Positions 54,540 through 63,277 of a DNA stretch of 64,000 bases are shown here, piece after piece (positions within the stretch are counted from its first letter, which is position 1; every line of letters starts with the position of its first letter). Where the stretch lies: positions 104,999 through 168,998 of the forward strand of contig JAFTXY010000001.1 in NCBI GenBank assembly GCA_017461425.1, written 5' to 3'. Below the pieces are notes generated by a model. The model saw only the letters and a program-made list of their open reading frames with translations. It made no database searches and was not told where the DNA came from. The DNA is from Candidatus Gastranaerophilales bacterium. Its GTDB lineage: Bacteria; Cyanobacteriota; Vampirovibrionia; Gastranaerophilales; Gastranaerophilaceae. The position numbers and the translations under genes are program-made.

Positions 54540-55816
54540 TAAAGTTCCTCAACTGATGCAATTCTTCCTTTAATTGCACTTGCTGCAGCTATATATGGGC
54601 TTGCTAAATATATTTTAGAAGTTGTATCTCCCATTCTTCCAACAAAATTGCGATTTGTTGTAGAAACACAAACTTCACCTGGTGCTAATATTCCACAATG
54701 CCCACCCAAACAAGGACCGCAAGTTGGAGTCGATATTGCAACATTTGCCTCGATTAAAGTTTGATAATATCCTAATTCAATAGATTTCAAAACAATATCT
54801 TGCGTAGCAGGAAAAACTATTGCCCTGACATCAGGATGAACTTTTCTACCTTTGAAAATCTCTGCTGCCATCTTAATATCTTCAAGTCTGCCATTTGTAC
54901 AGCTTCCAATTACAACTTGATTTATTTTTATGTTATCCTTAATAGCTTCACTAATTGGATGGGTATTTTCTGGTAAGTGCGGATAAGAGACAGTTGGTTC
55001 AATTTTTGATACATCATATTCAATAATTCGCTCATATTTCGCATCAACATCACTTTTCAAGAAAATTGGTTCTCGAATTGAACGATTTTTAAGATATTCA
55101 CGAGTAATTTCATCAGGTTCAATAATGCCATTTTTAGCACCAGCTTCAATTGCCATGTTGCAGATAGTAAATCTACCATCCATATCCATATTTCTAATAA
55201 CTTCGCCAGAAAATTCAATAGCTTTATACAAAGCTCCATCTACACCAATATCGCCAATTAAATGCAAGATTAAATCTTTAGCGGTTACATATTTATTTAA
55301 TTTGCCATTAAAAATAACTTTTATGCTTTGTGGCACTTTAAACCAAGTGTTTCCAGCAGCCATTGCACAACCGACATCAGTTGAACCAACACCAGTTGAA
55401 AAAGCGCCTAGCGCTCCATAAGTACAAGTGTGTGAGTCTGCGCCAATTATTAAATCTCCTGAAGTAACAATACCTTTTTCTGGCAAAAGTGCATGTTCTA
55501 TCCCCATAGTTCCAACATCAAATTTATGTGTTAAATTTTGTTTTTTAGCAAAATCACGCAATGTTTTAGCTTGTATTGCAGATTTTATATCTTTATTTGG
55601 AACAAAATGATCAGGAACCAAAACAACCCTATCTTTATCAAAAACTGAATTTAAACCAATTTTTTCAAACTCTTCAATTGCAATAGGACCTGTAATATCA
55701 TTAGCAAGGACAATGTCAACTTTAGCTTCTACTAAATCATTTGCTTGTACAAAATCTTTATTTGTATGCAAAGCAAAGATTTTTTCGGTTATTGTCATTG
55801 CTTTTGATTGGGACAT
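54539..55816 (-). CDS. leuC: 3-isopropylmalate dehydratase large subunit
   Basis: A 425-aa aconitase-superfamily enzyme. Iron-sulfur ligands are in VIGSCTNGRLED and PTCGPCLGGHCG; GADSHTCTYGALGAFSTGVG and NRNFVGRMG follow the family. This is the more typical bacterial/archaeal-type LeuC of the two in the window. AAGGAAAA precedes the ATG. It sits in a minus-strand unit with an NfnA-like gene and a 60-aa gene upstream; no leuD or leuB is nearby. Confidence 0.88.
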   Translation of the reverse strand: MSQSKAMTITEKIFALHTNKDFVQANDLVEAKVDIVLANDITGPIAIEEFEKIGLNSVFDKDRVVLVPDHFVPNKDIKSAIQAKTLRDFAKKQNLTHKFDVGTMGIEHALLPEKGIVTSGDLIIGADSHTCTYGALGAFSTGVGSTDVGCAMAAGNTWFKVPQSIKVIFNGKLNKYVTAKDLILHLIGDIGVDGALYKAIEFSGEVIRNMDMDGRFTICNMAIEAGAKNGIIEPDEITREYLKNRSIREPIFLKSDVDAKYERIIEYDVSKIEPTVSYPHLPENTHPISEAIKDNIKINQVVIGSCTNGRLEDIKMAAEIFKGRKVHPDVRAIVFPATQDIVLKSIELGYYQTLIEANVAISTPTCGPCLGGHCGILAPGEVCVSTTNRNFVGRMGDTTSKIYLASPYIAAASAIKGRIASVEEL

Positions 55817-55817
55817 A

Positions 55818-56000
55818 TTATTTTCCTTGTTTTGATTTAATATCTAAAATATTATTGTGCGCTATAACATATGCAACGCAAGTTTTTGTACTTGCAACCC
55901 ACCAAGCACATTTTTCTTGTAAGCATATTCTGTTGTCATCTGCGCCTGATGATAATAACGGGCAAAATGGTATTCTTTTTTTGTTAACACTATCTGTCAT
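55818..56000 (-). CDS. Small Cys-rich protein, 60 aa
   Basis: Four Cys in FCPLL, RICLQEKCAWW and KTCVAYV suggest a metal site or Fe-S cluster. AGAGGTAAAT precedes the ATG and the stop is 1 base before leuC, so it is a well-placed gene, not noise. No signal or membrane segment. I do not recognise the family; the spacing C-x12-C-x4-C-x9-C-like pattern with a Trp pair is what can be seen. A role with the neighbouring Fe-S or flavin enzymes is possible. Confidence 0.65.
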   Translation of the reverse strand: MTDSVNKKRIPFCPLLSSGADDNRICLQEKCAWWVASTKTCVAYVIAHNNILDIKSKQGK

Positions 56001-56008
56001 ATTTACCT

Positions 56009-56869
56009 CTAAACCATTGATTTTTCTAATTCTATACCTTTTTTAATTAAATTACATTTTGTTTCATCACATCTTTTTTCTTCTTCTTTATAGATTCTTG
56101 TTCTATTAATTACTTCATCAAAATCTATAAGATGTGCATCAAAATCAGGGCCATCAACACAGGCAAATTTAACTTCGCCACCAACAGTAACTCTGCATGC
56201 GCCACACATGCCAGTACCATCAACCATAATAGGATTCATTGAAGCTTCTGTTTTAATGCCGTATGGTCTTGTTAATTCAGCAACTGCTCTCATCATAGGC
56301 ATAGGACCAACAGCAATCACATAATCAACTTTCTCTGAATCAATAATATCTTTTGCAACTTGTGTTGTAAAACCTTTAGTTCCCAAAGTTCCATCATCTG
56401 TTGTTATATGAAGCTCTTCGCAAGCATTTTTCATTTTATCTTGCCAGAAGATTAAATCTTTTGTTCTAGCACCCATTACCATGTGAACCTTGTTTCCAGC
56501 TTCTTTAAATGCTTTGGCAATTAAATAACAAGGCGCTGCACCATATCCGCCAGCAACACAAATAACTGTTCCGTAGTTTTTAATATGTGTTGGCACACCT
56601 AATGGTCCGACAATATCTTCAATTTCATCACCAACATCCAATGATGCAAGTTTTTTAGTTGTATAACCAACTGCCATATATACAATAGTAAGAATTTCAT
56701 TTTGTCTATCATAATCTGCAATTGTTAATGGAATTCTTTCAGAATTTTTATCTGTTCTTAAAATTATGAATTGACCCGCTTTTGCGTTTTTAGTTATAAA
56801 AGGGGCTTTAACTCTTATTTCATATTGATTTTTACATAATTCTTTTTTATATAAAATTTCATATCCCAT
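56009..56869 (-). CDS. NfnA/SudB-like FAD/NAD-binding ferredoxin reductase subunit
   Basis: 286 aa from the ATG at 56869, with GGAGGAAAAAC upstream; an upstream extension to 56929 would translate the spacer. FAD-binding domain (~1-95: IPLTIADYD), NAD(P)-binding domain (VAGGYGAAPCYLIA) and a C-terminal Fe-S segment (GTGMCGACRVTVGG, KFACVDGPDFDAH). NADH-dependent ferredoxin:NADP oxidoreductase small subunits and PyrK share this fold; the VDGPDFDAH ending favours NfnA/SudB. The usual large partner gene is not adjacent. Confidence 0.82.
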   Translation of the reverse strand: MGYEILYKKELCKNQYEIRVKAPFITKNAKAGQFIILRTDKNSERIPLTIADYDRQNEILTIVYMAVGYTTKKLASLDVGDEIEDIVGPLGVPTHIKNYGTVICVAGGYGAAPCYLIAKAFKEAGNKVHMVMGARTKDLIFWQDKMKNACEELHITTDDGTLGTKGFTTQVAKDIIDSEKVDYVIAVGPMPMMRAVAELTRPYGIKTEASMNPIMVDGTGMCGACRVTVGGEVKFACVDGPDFDAHLIDFDEVINRTRIYKEEEKRCDETKCNLIKKGIELEKSMV

Positions 56870-56897
56870 TGTTTTTCCTCCGATAGTATCAATTAAG

Positions 56898-57112
56898 TAT
56901 ATGATATAGCAAAAAAAGCTCTTTGTCATTTTTCTTTAAAAATTTAATTAATATTAATATATTTATTATTTGAATTTAAATTATATTTTTCATGACAAAT
57001 TTAAGCGAACTTTTGAATTATTTTTTCTTATTTAAATAGGATTTTTTATTTTTAGACACAAGAAACGTAATTCTGTCGTATAAAAAAGAGCTTTTTAGCA
57101 TATGATATATTA
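56898..57112. promoter_or_regulatory. Divergent intergenic region with paired inverted boxes
   Basis: The segments 56898-56924 (minus orientation) and 57085-57112 (plus orientation) share the pattern AAAGAGCTTTTT, a few bases, then GC(T)ATAT and ATATA. They sit in front of the two divergent genes, about 160 bases apart. This looks like one promoter or operator module used in both directions. The bases between are very AT-rich with no ORF. Confidence 0.4.
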
Positions 57113-57136
57113 TTTTTGGATAAAGAGAGGAGTAAT

Positions 57137-57322
57137 ATGCAAAAAATTAAAATTAATTACGAAAAAGAAAATTACGAATTAATAGCAAATAAAATAATAA
57201 ATGTTTTAGAAATCTTAGAAAAGAAAAAGATTGCACAACAAAACGAAAAAGAAATTTTAAAACTAATGCAAAAATATAAGCTATTCAATATTACCTTTTT
57301 AAAAAATATCAATAAACTTTAA
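57137..57322 (+). CDS. Small charged protein, 61 aa
   Basis: Not recognised. GAGAGGAG lies 5 bases before the ATG at 57137; a TTG start at 57116 would consume it. Lys/Glu/Asn-rich, helical (NVLEILEKKKIAQQNEKEIL), no membrane segment. It converges on the TPR gene with a 4-base overlap. Confidence 0.5.
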   Translation: MQKIKINYEKENYELIANKIINVLEILEKKKIAQQNEKEILKLMQKYKLFNITFLKNINKL

Positions 57323-57804
57323 AGATATTTTTGCAATAGTAATTTTTTCAATGCTCTAGCATTTATTGCATCAGGACAAATTTCTAAAACTTTATCTAAA
57401 TATTCAAGAGCTTCTTGATATTTTTCTTGCTTTTTCTTGGCGCAAGCCATAGCAAATAATGCATCTAAAAAATTATTATCTAAACCAATTGCAATTTCTA
57501 AATCATCTACAATTTTTTGTAAATTTTCTTTTGAAATATCTTCTCGCTCAAGCAATATTTTTGCACGATTGTAATAAGCATCAATCATTTTAGGATTTAA
57601 TTTTATTGATTTTGTATAATCTAAAATTGCTTCATCAAATTTTTTAATAGAATGAAATGCAACTGCTCTATAAAAATATGATATTTCCCAATCATTTTTT
57701 AATTCTATAGATTTTGTAATTAATTCAATAGCATGCTCAACATTACCATTATTTAATTCATATATCCCATCATCTATTAATTTTTTATAATTATTTTCTT
57801 TCAT
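57319..57804 (-). CDS. Tetratricopeptide repeat protein, 161 aa
   Basis: About four TPR units, for example WEISYFYRAVAFHSIKKFDE, IDAYYNRAKILLE and LDALFAMACAKKKQEKYQE, ending with LDKVLEICPDAINARAL. No signal peptide or other domain, so a cytosolic protein-protein adaptor. AAGG lies about 6 bases before the ATG. Partners unknown. Confidence 0.82.
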   Translation of the reverse strand: MKENNYKKLIDDGIYELNNGNVEHAIELITKSIELKNDWEISYFYRAVAFHSIKKFDEAILDYTKSIKLNPKMIDAYYNRAKILLEREDISKENLQKIVDDLEIAIGLDNNFLDALFAMACAKKKQEKYQEALEYLDKVLEICPDAINARALKKLLLQKYL

Positions 57805-57992
57805 ACCAACCTTTTTTAAACTATTTTATCACATTATTTTATTTTATTAAGCAGTTGCAAACCAAGTTTATTTGGCTTAAAATAATATATGTAAAAGTTT
57901 GTAAAGTTTATTTTACAAAAAGCGCAATTTTTTTTATTTACTAGTGTTGTATAGGTAGAAAGTAATAATAGTTAGAAAGTGTAAGGTGTTAA

Positions 57993-58367
57993 ATGAACAT
58001 TAATCCAGTACAAGGTTTCAAAAACCTAACTCCAAATCAAAAAAAAGCAGCAGTAGCTGGCGCTATCGGAACAGCAGCAGCTGCAGCTTCAGTAGTATTA
58101 GCATACTCTAAAGGCAAAAACCCAGATGTTAAAGGTATAAAAGCTATTAAAGCTGGTTACATTAAATTAGGTCAAAACATTGCAGAAACAGCAGGAAAAG
58201 CTTTTAAATCAGTTAAAGATGCATTTAATTTAAAAAATGAAAACAGCCTAATCTCTAAAGCAAAAGATGGCGTTCTAGAATTAGTTAAAAAAGTAGGAAA
58301 CTTATTTAAAAAATCTGAAGAAGTAGCAGAAGGCGCAAAAGAAGCAGCTGAAAAAATCGCAGGCTAA
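57993..58367 (+). CDS. Ala/Lys-rich small protein with one membrane segment, 124 aa
   Basis: Starts NINPVQGFKNLTPNQKKAAV, with an alanine-rich hydrophobic segment at ~21-42, then a Lys-rich amphipathic helical tail (~50-124) that could form a coiled coil. The tail resembles apolipoprotein-like or LEA-like helices, but I do not recognise the family. AAGGTG precedes the ATG and a strong terminator follows. Codon use is less AT-biased than its neighbours, suggesting high expression. Confidence 0.65.
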   Translation: MNINPVQGFKNLTPNQKKAAVAGAIGTAAAAASVVLAYSKGKNPDVKGIKAIKAGYIKLGQNIAETAGKAFKSVKDAFNLKNENSLISKAKDGVLELVKKVGNLFKKSEEVAEGAKEAAEKIAG

Positions 58368-58394
58368 TACACAATTACACTTTCAAGTTTATAT

Positions 58395-58425
58395 AAAAAG
58401 CATGCTATATCAGCATGCTTTTTTT
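58395..58425 (+). terminator. Rho-independent terminator
   Basis: AAAAAGCATGC (58395-58405), loop TATATCA, GCATGCTTTTT (58413-58423), TT. Confidence 0.9.
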
Positions 58426-58482
58426 CATGTTTTTTTAAATATCTAAACTCATAGTATAATAATAAAAAACAAAGGAGAAAAT

Positions 58483-60225
58483 ATGGGTTTGGATAAAATA
58501 AATTCACCACAAGATATAAAAAATTTATCAATCGAAGAATTAAAAATTATTGCATCGGATATAAGAAAAGGTATTTTAAACAGAGTAAATAAAATAGGAG
58601 GGCATTTGGGTCCTGATTTAGGAATAGTTGAAGCAACAATTGCAATGCATTATGTTTTTAATTCACCTATTGATAAAATTGTTTTTGATGTTTCTCATCA
58701 AATTTATCCTCATAAGATGCTAACAGGAAGAAAACATGGCTTTTTAGATGAAGAAAAGTTATTTGAAATAACAGGCTATTCAAATCCAGATGAATCAGAA
58801 CACGATAATTTTATAATTGGTCACACTTCAACTTCAATCTCTCTTGCATGTGGTCTAGCCAAAGCAAGAGATTTAAAAAAAGAAAATTACAATGTAATAG
58901 CATTGATTGGCGATGGTTCATTATCTGGCGGAGAAGCATACGAAGGATTTAATAATGCGGCCATGCTTAATAGCAACTTTATTGCAATAGTTAATGACAA
59001 TGAAATGTCTATTGCAAAAAACCAAGGTGGATTATATAAAAATCTAGAAGATTTAAGAAAAAATAATGGCAATGTTGAAAACAATTTCTTTAAATCATTA
59101 GGTTTTGAATATATTTATCTGAATGATGGTAATGATATAGAAAAATTAATTGAAACATTCAAAAAAGTAAAAGATTCAAAAAAACCAATAGTTGTTCATA
59201 TTCATACTCTAAAAGGAAAAGGATATGAACCAGCAGAAGAAAATAAAGAAAGATATCATTGGACTATTCCAAATTTCATGGATGATAATCAAACATTTAC
59301 GCAAAAAGAAACATATGAATCTATTACTACAGATTTTATTTTAGACAAAAAATCAAAAGGAGAACCTGTTGTTGCAATAACCCCAGCAACACCTGGAGCA
59401 ACAGGATTTTATCAAGAATTCAGAGATAAATTGGGTGAAAATTATACCGATGTTGGAATTGCTGAAGAGCATGCAATTGCCTATGCTTCAGCATTAGCTA
59501 AAAATGGTGCAAAACCAATTCTTGCGGTATTAAGTTCTTTTATTCAAAGAACATATGATCAATTATCACAAGATTTAGCTTTAAATAAATCGCCTGCAAT
59601 AATTCTTGTTTTCTGGGGTGCTATAACAAATGCAGATTCAACACATTTAGGAGTTTTTGATATACCTTTAGTATCAAATATTCCAAATATAGTTCATCTT
59701 AACCCAACAAACAAAGAAGAATATATAGCTATGCTTAATTGGGCATATAATCAAAACGAACATCCTGTTGTTATAAGAGTTCCTTACATGGAATGTTATT
59801 CATCTGGAATTAACGATGATACTGATTATTCAGATTTAAATAAGTTTAAAGTTTTAAACAAAGGTGAAAAAATTGGCATTATTGCATTAGGTAATTTCTT
59901 ATCTTTAGGAAAAGCAATAAAAGAAGAACTAAAATTTGAAAACATAAATGCAACCTTGATAAACCCATGTTTTGCCTCCAGAATTGATGAAGATCTCTTA
60001 AATCAGCTTAAAGAAAACCATAAAATAATAATTACTCTTGAAGATGGAGTATTAGATGGTGGTTTTGGAGAAAAAATATCAAGATTTTATTCAAAAACAG
60101 AAGTAAAAGTATTAAATTATGGAGCAAAAAAAGAATTCACCGATAGAATTCCAATCGAAAAACTATATCAAAAATATAGATTGACAAAGGAACAAATCAA
60201 AGAAGATATCTTGCATTTAATATAA
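58483..60225 (+). CDS. 1-deoxy-D-xylulose-5-phosphate synthase-like enzyme
   Basis: A 580-aa thiamine-diphosphate enzyme of the DXS family. Conserved parts: GGHLGPDLGIVE, SHQIYPHKMLTGR, TSTSISLACGLA, GDGSLSGGEAY (143-153), NDNEMSIAKNQGG (171-183), the catalytic Glu in DVGIAEEHAIAYA, and FIQRTYDQ. It is shorter than typical DXS (~620-640 aa). Two arginines expected for DXS are missing: the segment normally DRAGxVGxDGxTH reads VFWGAITNADSTH, and PVxRYPRG reads PVVIRVPYME. It may make DXP with lower efficiency or use another acceptor. AAAGGAG precedes the ATG. Confidence 0.8.
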   Translation: MGLDKINSPQDIKNLSIEELKIIASDIRKGILNRVNKIGGHLGPDLGIVEATIAMHYVFNSPIDKIVFDVSHQIYPHKMLTGRKHGFLDEEKLFEITGYSNPDESEHDNFIIGHTSTSISLACGLAKARDLKKENYNVIALIGDGSLSGGEAYEGFNNAAMLNSNFIAIVNDNEMSIAKNQGGLYKNLEDLRKNNGNVENNFFKSLGFEYIYLNDGNDIEKLIETFKKVKDSKKPIVVHIHTLKGKGYEPAEENKERYHWTIPNFMDDNQTFTQKETYESITTDFILDKKSKGEPVVAITPATPGATGFYQEFRDKLGENYTDVGIAEEHAIAYASALAKNGAKPILAVLSSFIQRTYDQLSQDLALNKSPAIILVFWGAITNADSTHLGVFDIPLVSNIPNIVHLNPTNKEEYIAMLNWAYNQNEHPVVIRVPYMECYSSGINDDTDYSDLNKFKVLNKGEKIGIIALGNFLSLGKAIKEELKFENINATLINPCFASRIDEDLLNQLKENHKIIITLEDGVLDGGFGEKISRFYSKTEVKVLNYGAKKEFTDRIPIEKLYQKYRLTKEQIKEDILHLI

Positions 60226-60247
60226 AAGGCGATACAATCGCCTTTTT
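60225..60247. terminator. Bidirectional terminator between convergent genes
   Basis: AAAGGCGAT (60225-60233), loop ACA, ATCGCCTTT (60237-60245), with TTTT on the plus side and an A/T tract on the other. It serves the DXS-like gene and the DUF2207 gene. Confidence 0.85.
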
Positions 60248-60251
60248 TTGA

Positions 60252-62054
60252 CTACCAGCTTGAACCGCCGCCTCCGCCGCCGCCGCCGCCAGAAAATCCG
60301 CCACCACCAGATGAAGAACTTCTCGAAATTCCGCCATTATTATAAGAAGGTGCTGATAAAGTACTTAAATTATATGAAAAATTTGCAATTGAATGCGCAT
60401 TAAATTGACCTTGATACCAATCAGGGTTCTGTGGCATAAGTTGTTGAAATTTTAAAATCCATTCTTTACAAACTCCTAATACAATTGCATAAGGAATTAA
60501 ATTAAAACAATAGTTTGGATTTTCTTTTATTAAAGTTTTTATTCTGTTTGCTTCTGAAACTTCTATAAATTTTTTAAGTCCCAAGATTTTACCTAAAATA
60601 GAATTACCTGCCTTATTTCTTTTTGGCATTTCAACAACACAAGCAACTCCTATTATGCAAAATATTAAAGGAATTAAAAGCTCGATAGACCAACTTGCGC
60701 CTGGAATATAAAAATATGTAGCCAAAATAGCAACTACGGGCGATATAATATAAAACCCATATATTGCTTTTTTGCTCCTGTCAGCACTGCGAATGAACAT
60801 TGTTTTTATATTAATAAAAAATAAAATCATACAGCATAATATCAAAGCTTCAAGTTGAAAATCAAACAAAATAAAAACAAAAATTGAAAATATTAAAAAT
60901 AAGAATATATTTGGTATAGCACAAGAAAGAAACCAATCAATTGAACTTGGGTAAAATATTTTTTCTTTTACTGTTTTTAAGCTTTTAACTATTTGCTCGC
61001 AAGCTTTATAATATGTTGTTGATTTTTCAAGACTTATAGAAGAAACATTATCAGAAACAGCAAACAATGCATCCATATACATTTTTTCATATTTATTTTT
61101 GCCATCATATTCTTTTAACTTTATTAAAGAAAAATTATATCCATTTTCACCTTTAATTTGAATATAACCTTTATTTGCCAAATAAAACACCAAAGAAACA
61201 ACATGGTCTAACGTGGGTTCACCTTCATACATAACACCAAATTCAGCACTGTTTATTTTATCTGGAGGATAAAAATTAACAACAGGAATTACATCTTCAT
61301 CTTTTCCAAGAAAAAACCAAAACAAAAACAATAACAAAGTAAAAATAAAAGAAATTTTAATAAGCATTGCTTTTAAAGGAGAAATAGGAGGCAAATTGAA
61401 ATATTCTTCGGGCAATTCCATTCTAATTGTTAAAGCTTCATACGGGTTTAATTGATGGTTGGTATGTCCAATTATTGTATTTCCAATAACTTCGTATTCT
61501 AAATATTTATTATCATTATTGACTAGACCGTATCCAGCCATAATAAAATTGACACTATTTTTATCAAAAGGTTTTGGTAATGTTATTTTAAAATCAACCC
61601 TCTTTATTGGGCAATCCCACCCATTACCGATGATATTAAAATAAAATTCATCTTTATTTTTTAACTTATCATCGCCTATTTGATAATCATAAAGAATTAT
61701 ATAATTCTCTTTTTCTTTAACTGTATTATATGGGCTACCTATTTTAATTGAATAATCAGAACCTGTTGTAGTGGAATATTCTTTATCAACCTGTAAATTA
61801 GAAATTTTTGCACGATAGCGATTTGTAGAGCCATCAGTTCTATAAATTGTATTGTCCAGCGGAATATCTCTAATGATTCCATGTTTAGTTCTATCAAAAA
61901 AAGTTGTATTAATACGTTCTTTAATATTTAAAAGGTTTGTCTCAGAAACATTAATATCAATAAAATATTCATCAATTTGAAATGACGCAAAACAAATATC
62001 AGACTTCAAAAAGAATGAAATCAGAACAAATAAATATAAAATTATCTTTTTCAT
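60252..62054 (-). CDS. DUF2207-family membrane protein with a Gly-rich C-terminus
   Basis: A 600-aa protein. Signal peptide 1-24; a large extracytoplasmic beta-rich DUF2207 domain (~25-225: GIIRDIPLDNT, NPYEALTIRMELP); a membrane segment at ~230-250; a cytoplasmic region; then 2-3 membrane segments (~385-475). The protein ends in a glycine run and SSW. Its ATG is directly after the lemA stop. Function unknown; LemA-DUF2207 pairs are common and are thought to act at the envelope. Confidence 0.88.
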   Translation of the reverse strand: MKKIILYLFVLISFFLKSDICFASFQIDEYFIDINVSETNLLNIKERINTTFFDRTKHGIIRDIPLDNTIYRTDGSTNRYRAKISNLQVDKEYSTTTGSDYSIKIGSPYNTVKEKENYIILYDYQIGDDKLKNKDEFYFNIIGNGWDCPIKRVDFKITLPKPFDKNSVNFIMAGYGLVNNDNKYLEYEVIGNTIIGHTNHQLNPYEALTIRMELPEEYFNLPPISPLKAMLIKISFIFTLLLFLFWFFLGKDEDVIPVVNFYPPDKINSAEFGVMYEGEPTLDHVVSLVFYLANKGYIQIKGENGYNFSLIKLKEYDGKNKYEKMYMDALFAVSDNVSSISLEKSTTYYKACEQIVKSLKTVKEKIFYPSSIDWFLSCAIPNIFLFLIFSIFVFILFDFQLEALILCCMILFFINIKTMFIRSADRSKKAIYGFYIISPVVAILATYFYIPGASWSIELLIPLIFCIIGVACVVEMPKRNKAGNSILGKILGLKKFIEVSEANRIKTLIKENPNYCFNLIPYAIVLGVCKEWILKFQQLMPQNPDWYQGQFNAHSIANFSYNLSTLSAPSYNNGGISRSSSSGGGGFSGGGGGGGGGSSW

Positions 62055-62612
62055 CTAAAAAGAAACCTTTATATTTTCTTTTTCATTTTCCGCAATTTCA
62101 AACAACTCTTCTTGTTTAAAATTAAAAATTCCTGCAAAAATATTATTAGGGAACAATTCAATACATGTATTATATTCTCTTGTTGTTCCGTTGTAATATT
62201 TTCTTGCATTTGCAATATCTTCTTCTGCTTTTGATAATTCAGACATCAATTGAGAAAAATTTTGACTTGCTTTTAAATCAGGGTAATTTTCTGCTACTGC
62301 AATCAATCTTGATAAAGCACTGGTTATTTCTCTATTTACTTCCAATTTTTCTTCTTTAGTAAAAGAAGAATAATTTTGATTTCTTAGTTGGGTAATTTTT
62401 TCAAATAAACCTTGCTCATACTGTACATAGCCTTTTGTTGTTTCAACTAAATTTGGAATTAAATCCCAGCGTTTTTTCAAATAAACATCCATAGTTGAAA
62501 AAGCTTCTTTTACATAATTTCTTTTTTTAATAAAGTTATTATAAATAGCTCCAATATATAAAAACGCAACCAAAAGAGCGCCACTTGCAAAAGTTAAAAT
62601 TATTCCCAACAT
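62055..62612 (-). CDS. lemA: LemA-family protein
   Basis: A 185-aa protein: one N-terminal membrane anchor (~4-24) and a helical bundle outside or inside the membrane. The LemA signature is YIGAIYNNFIKKRNYVKEAF, and DVYLKKRWDLIPNLVETTKG with AVAENYPDLKASQNF. GGAGAAAG precedes the ATG. Coupled with DUF2207 without a gap. Molecular role is not established. Confidence 0.92.
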   Translation of the reverse strand: MLGIILTFASGALLVAFLYIGAIYNNFIKKRNYVKEAFSTMDVYLKKRWDLIPNLVETTKGYVQYEQGLFEKITQLRNQNYSSFTKEEKLEVNREITSALSRLIAVAENYPDLKASQNFSQLMSELSKAEEDIANARKYYNGTTREYNTCIELFPNNIFAGIFNFKQEELFEIAENEKENIKVSF

Positions 62613-62728
62613 AAACTTTCTCCATAAAATGTTTCAAGAAAATTTTAGCAATTTTTTTAAGCATTTGCAATAACTTGACTTATGTTTGGCTTAAAGTAAT
62701 CTATTATATGGGATATTAAGGAGCAAAT

Positions 62729-63277
62729 ATGTTTTCAATTGAAACAAAAATTATTTCCAATGAAAAAATAAATAAAGAAAAATTAAAACTAGCAGAAGAA
62801 ATCATTTCCAATTTACAAAATGAAACTCTTGATAGAATAGAAAAAGGCTATGGTCCATTTTTAGCTGCAATTTATGATGAAAACGGAAATCTAATTTCAA
62901 AAGAAAGTAATTCCGTTATCGAAAATAATTGCAGTAACAATCATGCAGAAATGAATGCCATAAAATCTGCCCAAGAAAAACTAAACACTTATGATTTATC
63001 AAAATATAATTTAAAAATATATATAACTGCAGAACCTTGCATAATGTGTTTAGGCGCTATTATGTGGTCTGGAATAAAAGAGGTTTATTTTGGTGTAAAT
63101 TCAAAAAGCGTTGAAAAAATAACAGGATTTGACGAAGGTTTTAAGCCAAATTGGCTAAAAGAATTTAAAAAAAGAAAAATAACAGTTTATGGAAACATTA
63201 AACTAAAAAAAGGCGAGGAAGTTTTAAAAACATATGTAAATTCAGGAAAACCTATTTATAAACCAGAAAGAGTTTAA
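62729..63277 (+). CDS. Zinc nucleoside/base deaminase (guanine deaminase-like)
   Basis: A 182-aa cytidine-deaminase-fold enzyme. Zinc and catalytic residues: His72 and Glu74 in NHAEMNAI, Cys104 and Cys107 in EPCIMCLGAIMWSGI. The C-terminal KSVEKITGFDEGF block and length match small bacterial guanine deaminases better than tRNA adenosine deaminases, which lack the N-terminal ~25 residues. AAGGAGC precedes the ATG. Overlaps the convergent pnuC gene by 4 bases. Confidence 0.8.
   Translation: MFSIETKIISNEKINKEKLKLAEEIISNLQNETLDRIEKGYGPFLAAIYDENGNLISKESNSVIENNCSNNHAEMNAIKSAQEKLNTYDLSKYNLKIYITAEPCIMCLGAIMWSGIKEVYFGVNSKSVEKITGFDEGFKPNWLKEFKKRKITVYGNIKLKKGEEVLKTYVNSGKPIYKPERV

Noticed and set aside
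56870..56929. 20-residue N-terminal extension of the NfnA-like protein
   Set aside because: GGAGGAAAAAC sits directly before the ATG at 56869, and family members begin there.
60253..60300. GC-rich microsatellite
   Set aside because: It encodes the poly-glycine tail typical of DUF2207 proteins, so it is low-complexity coding sequence.
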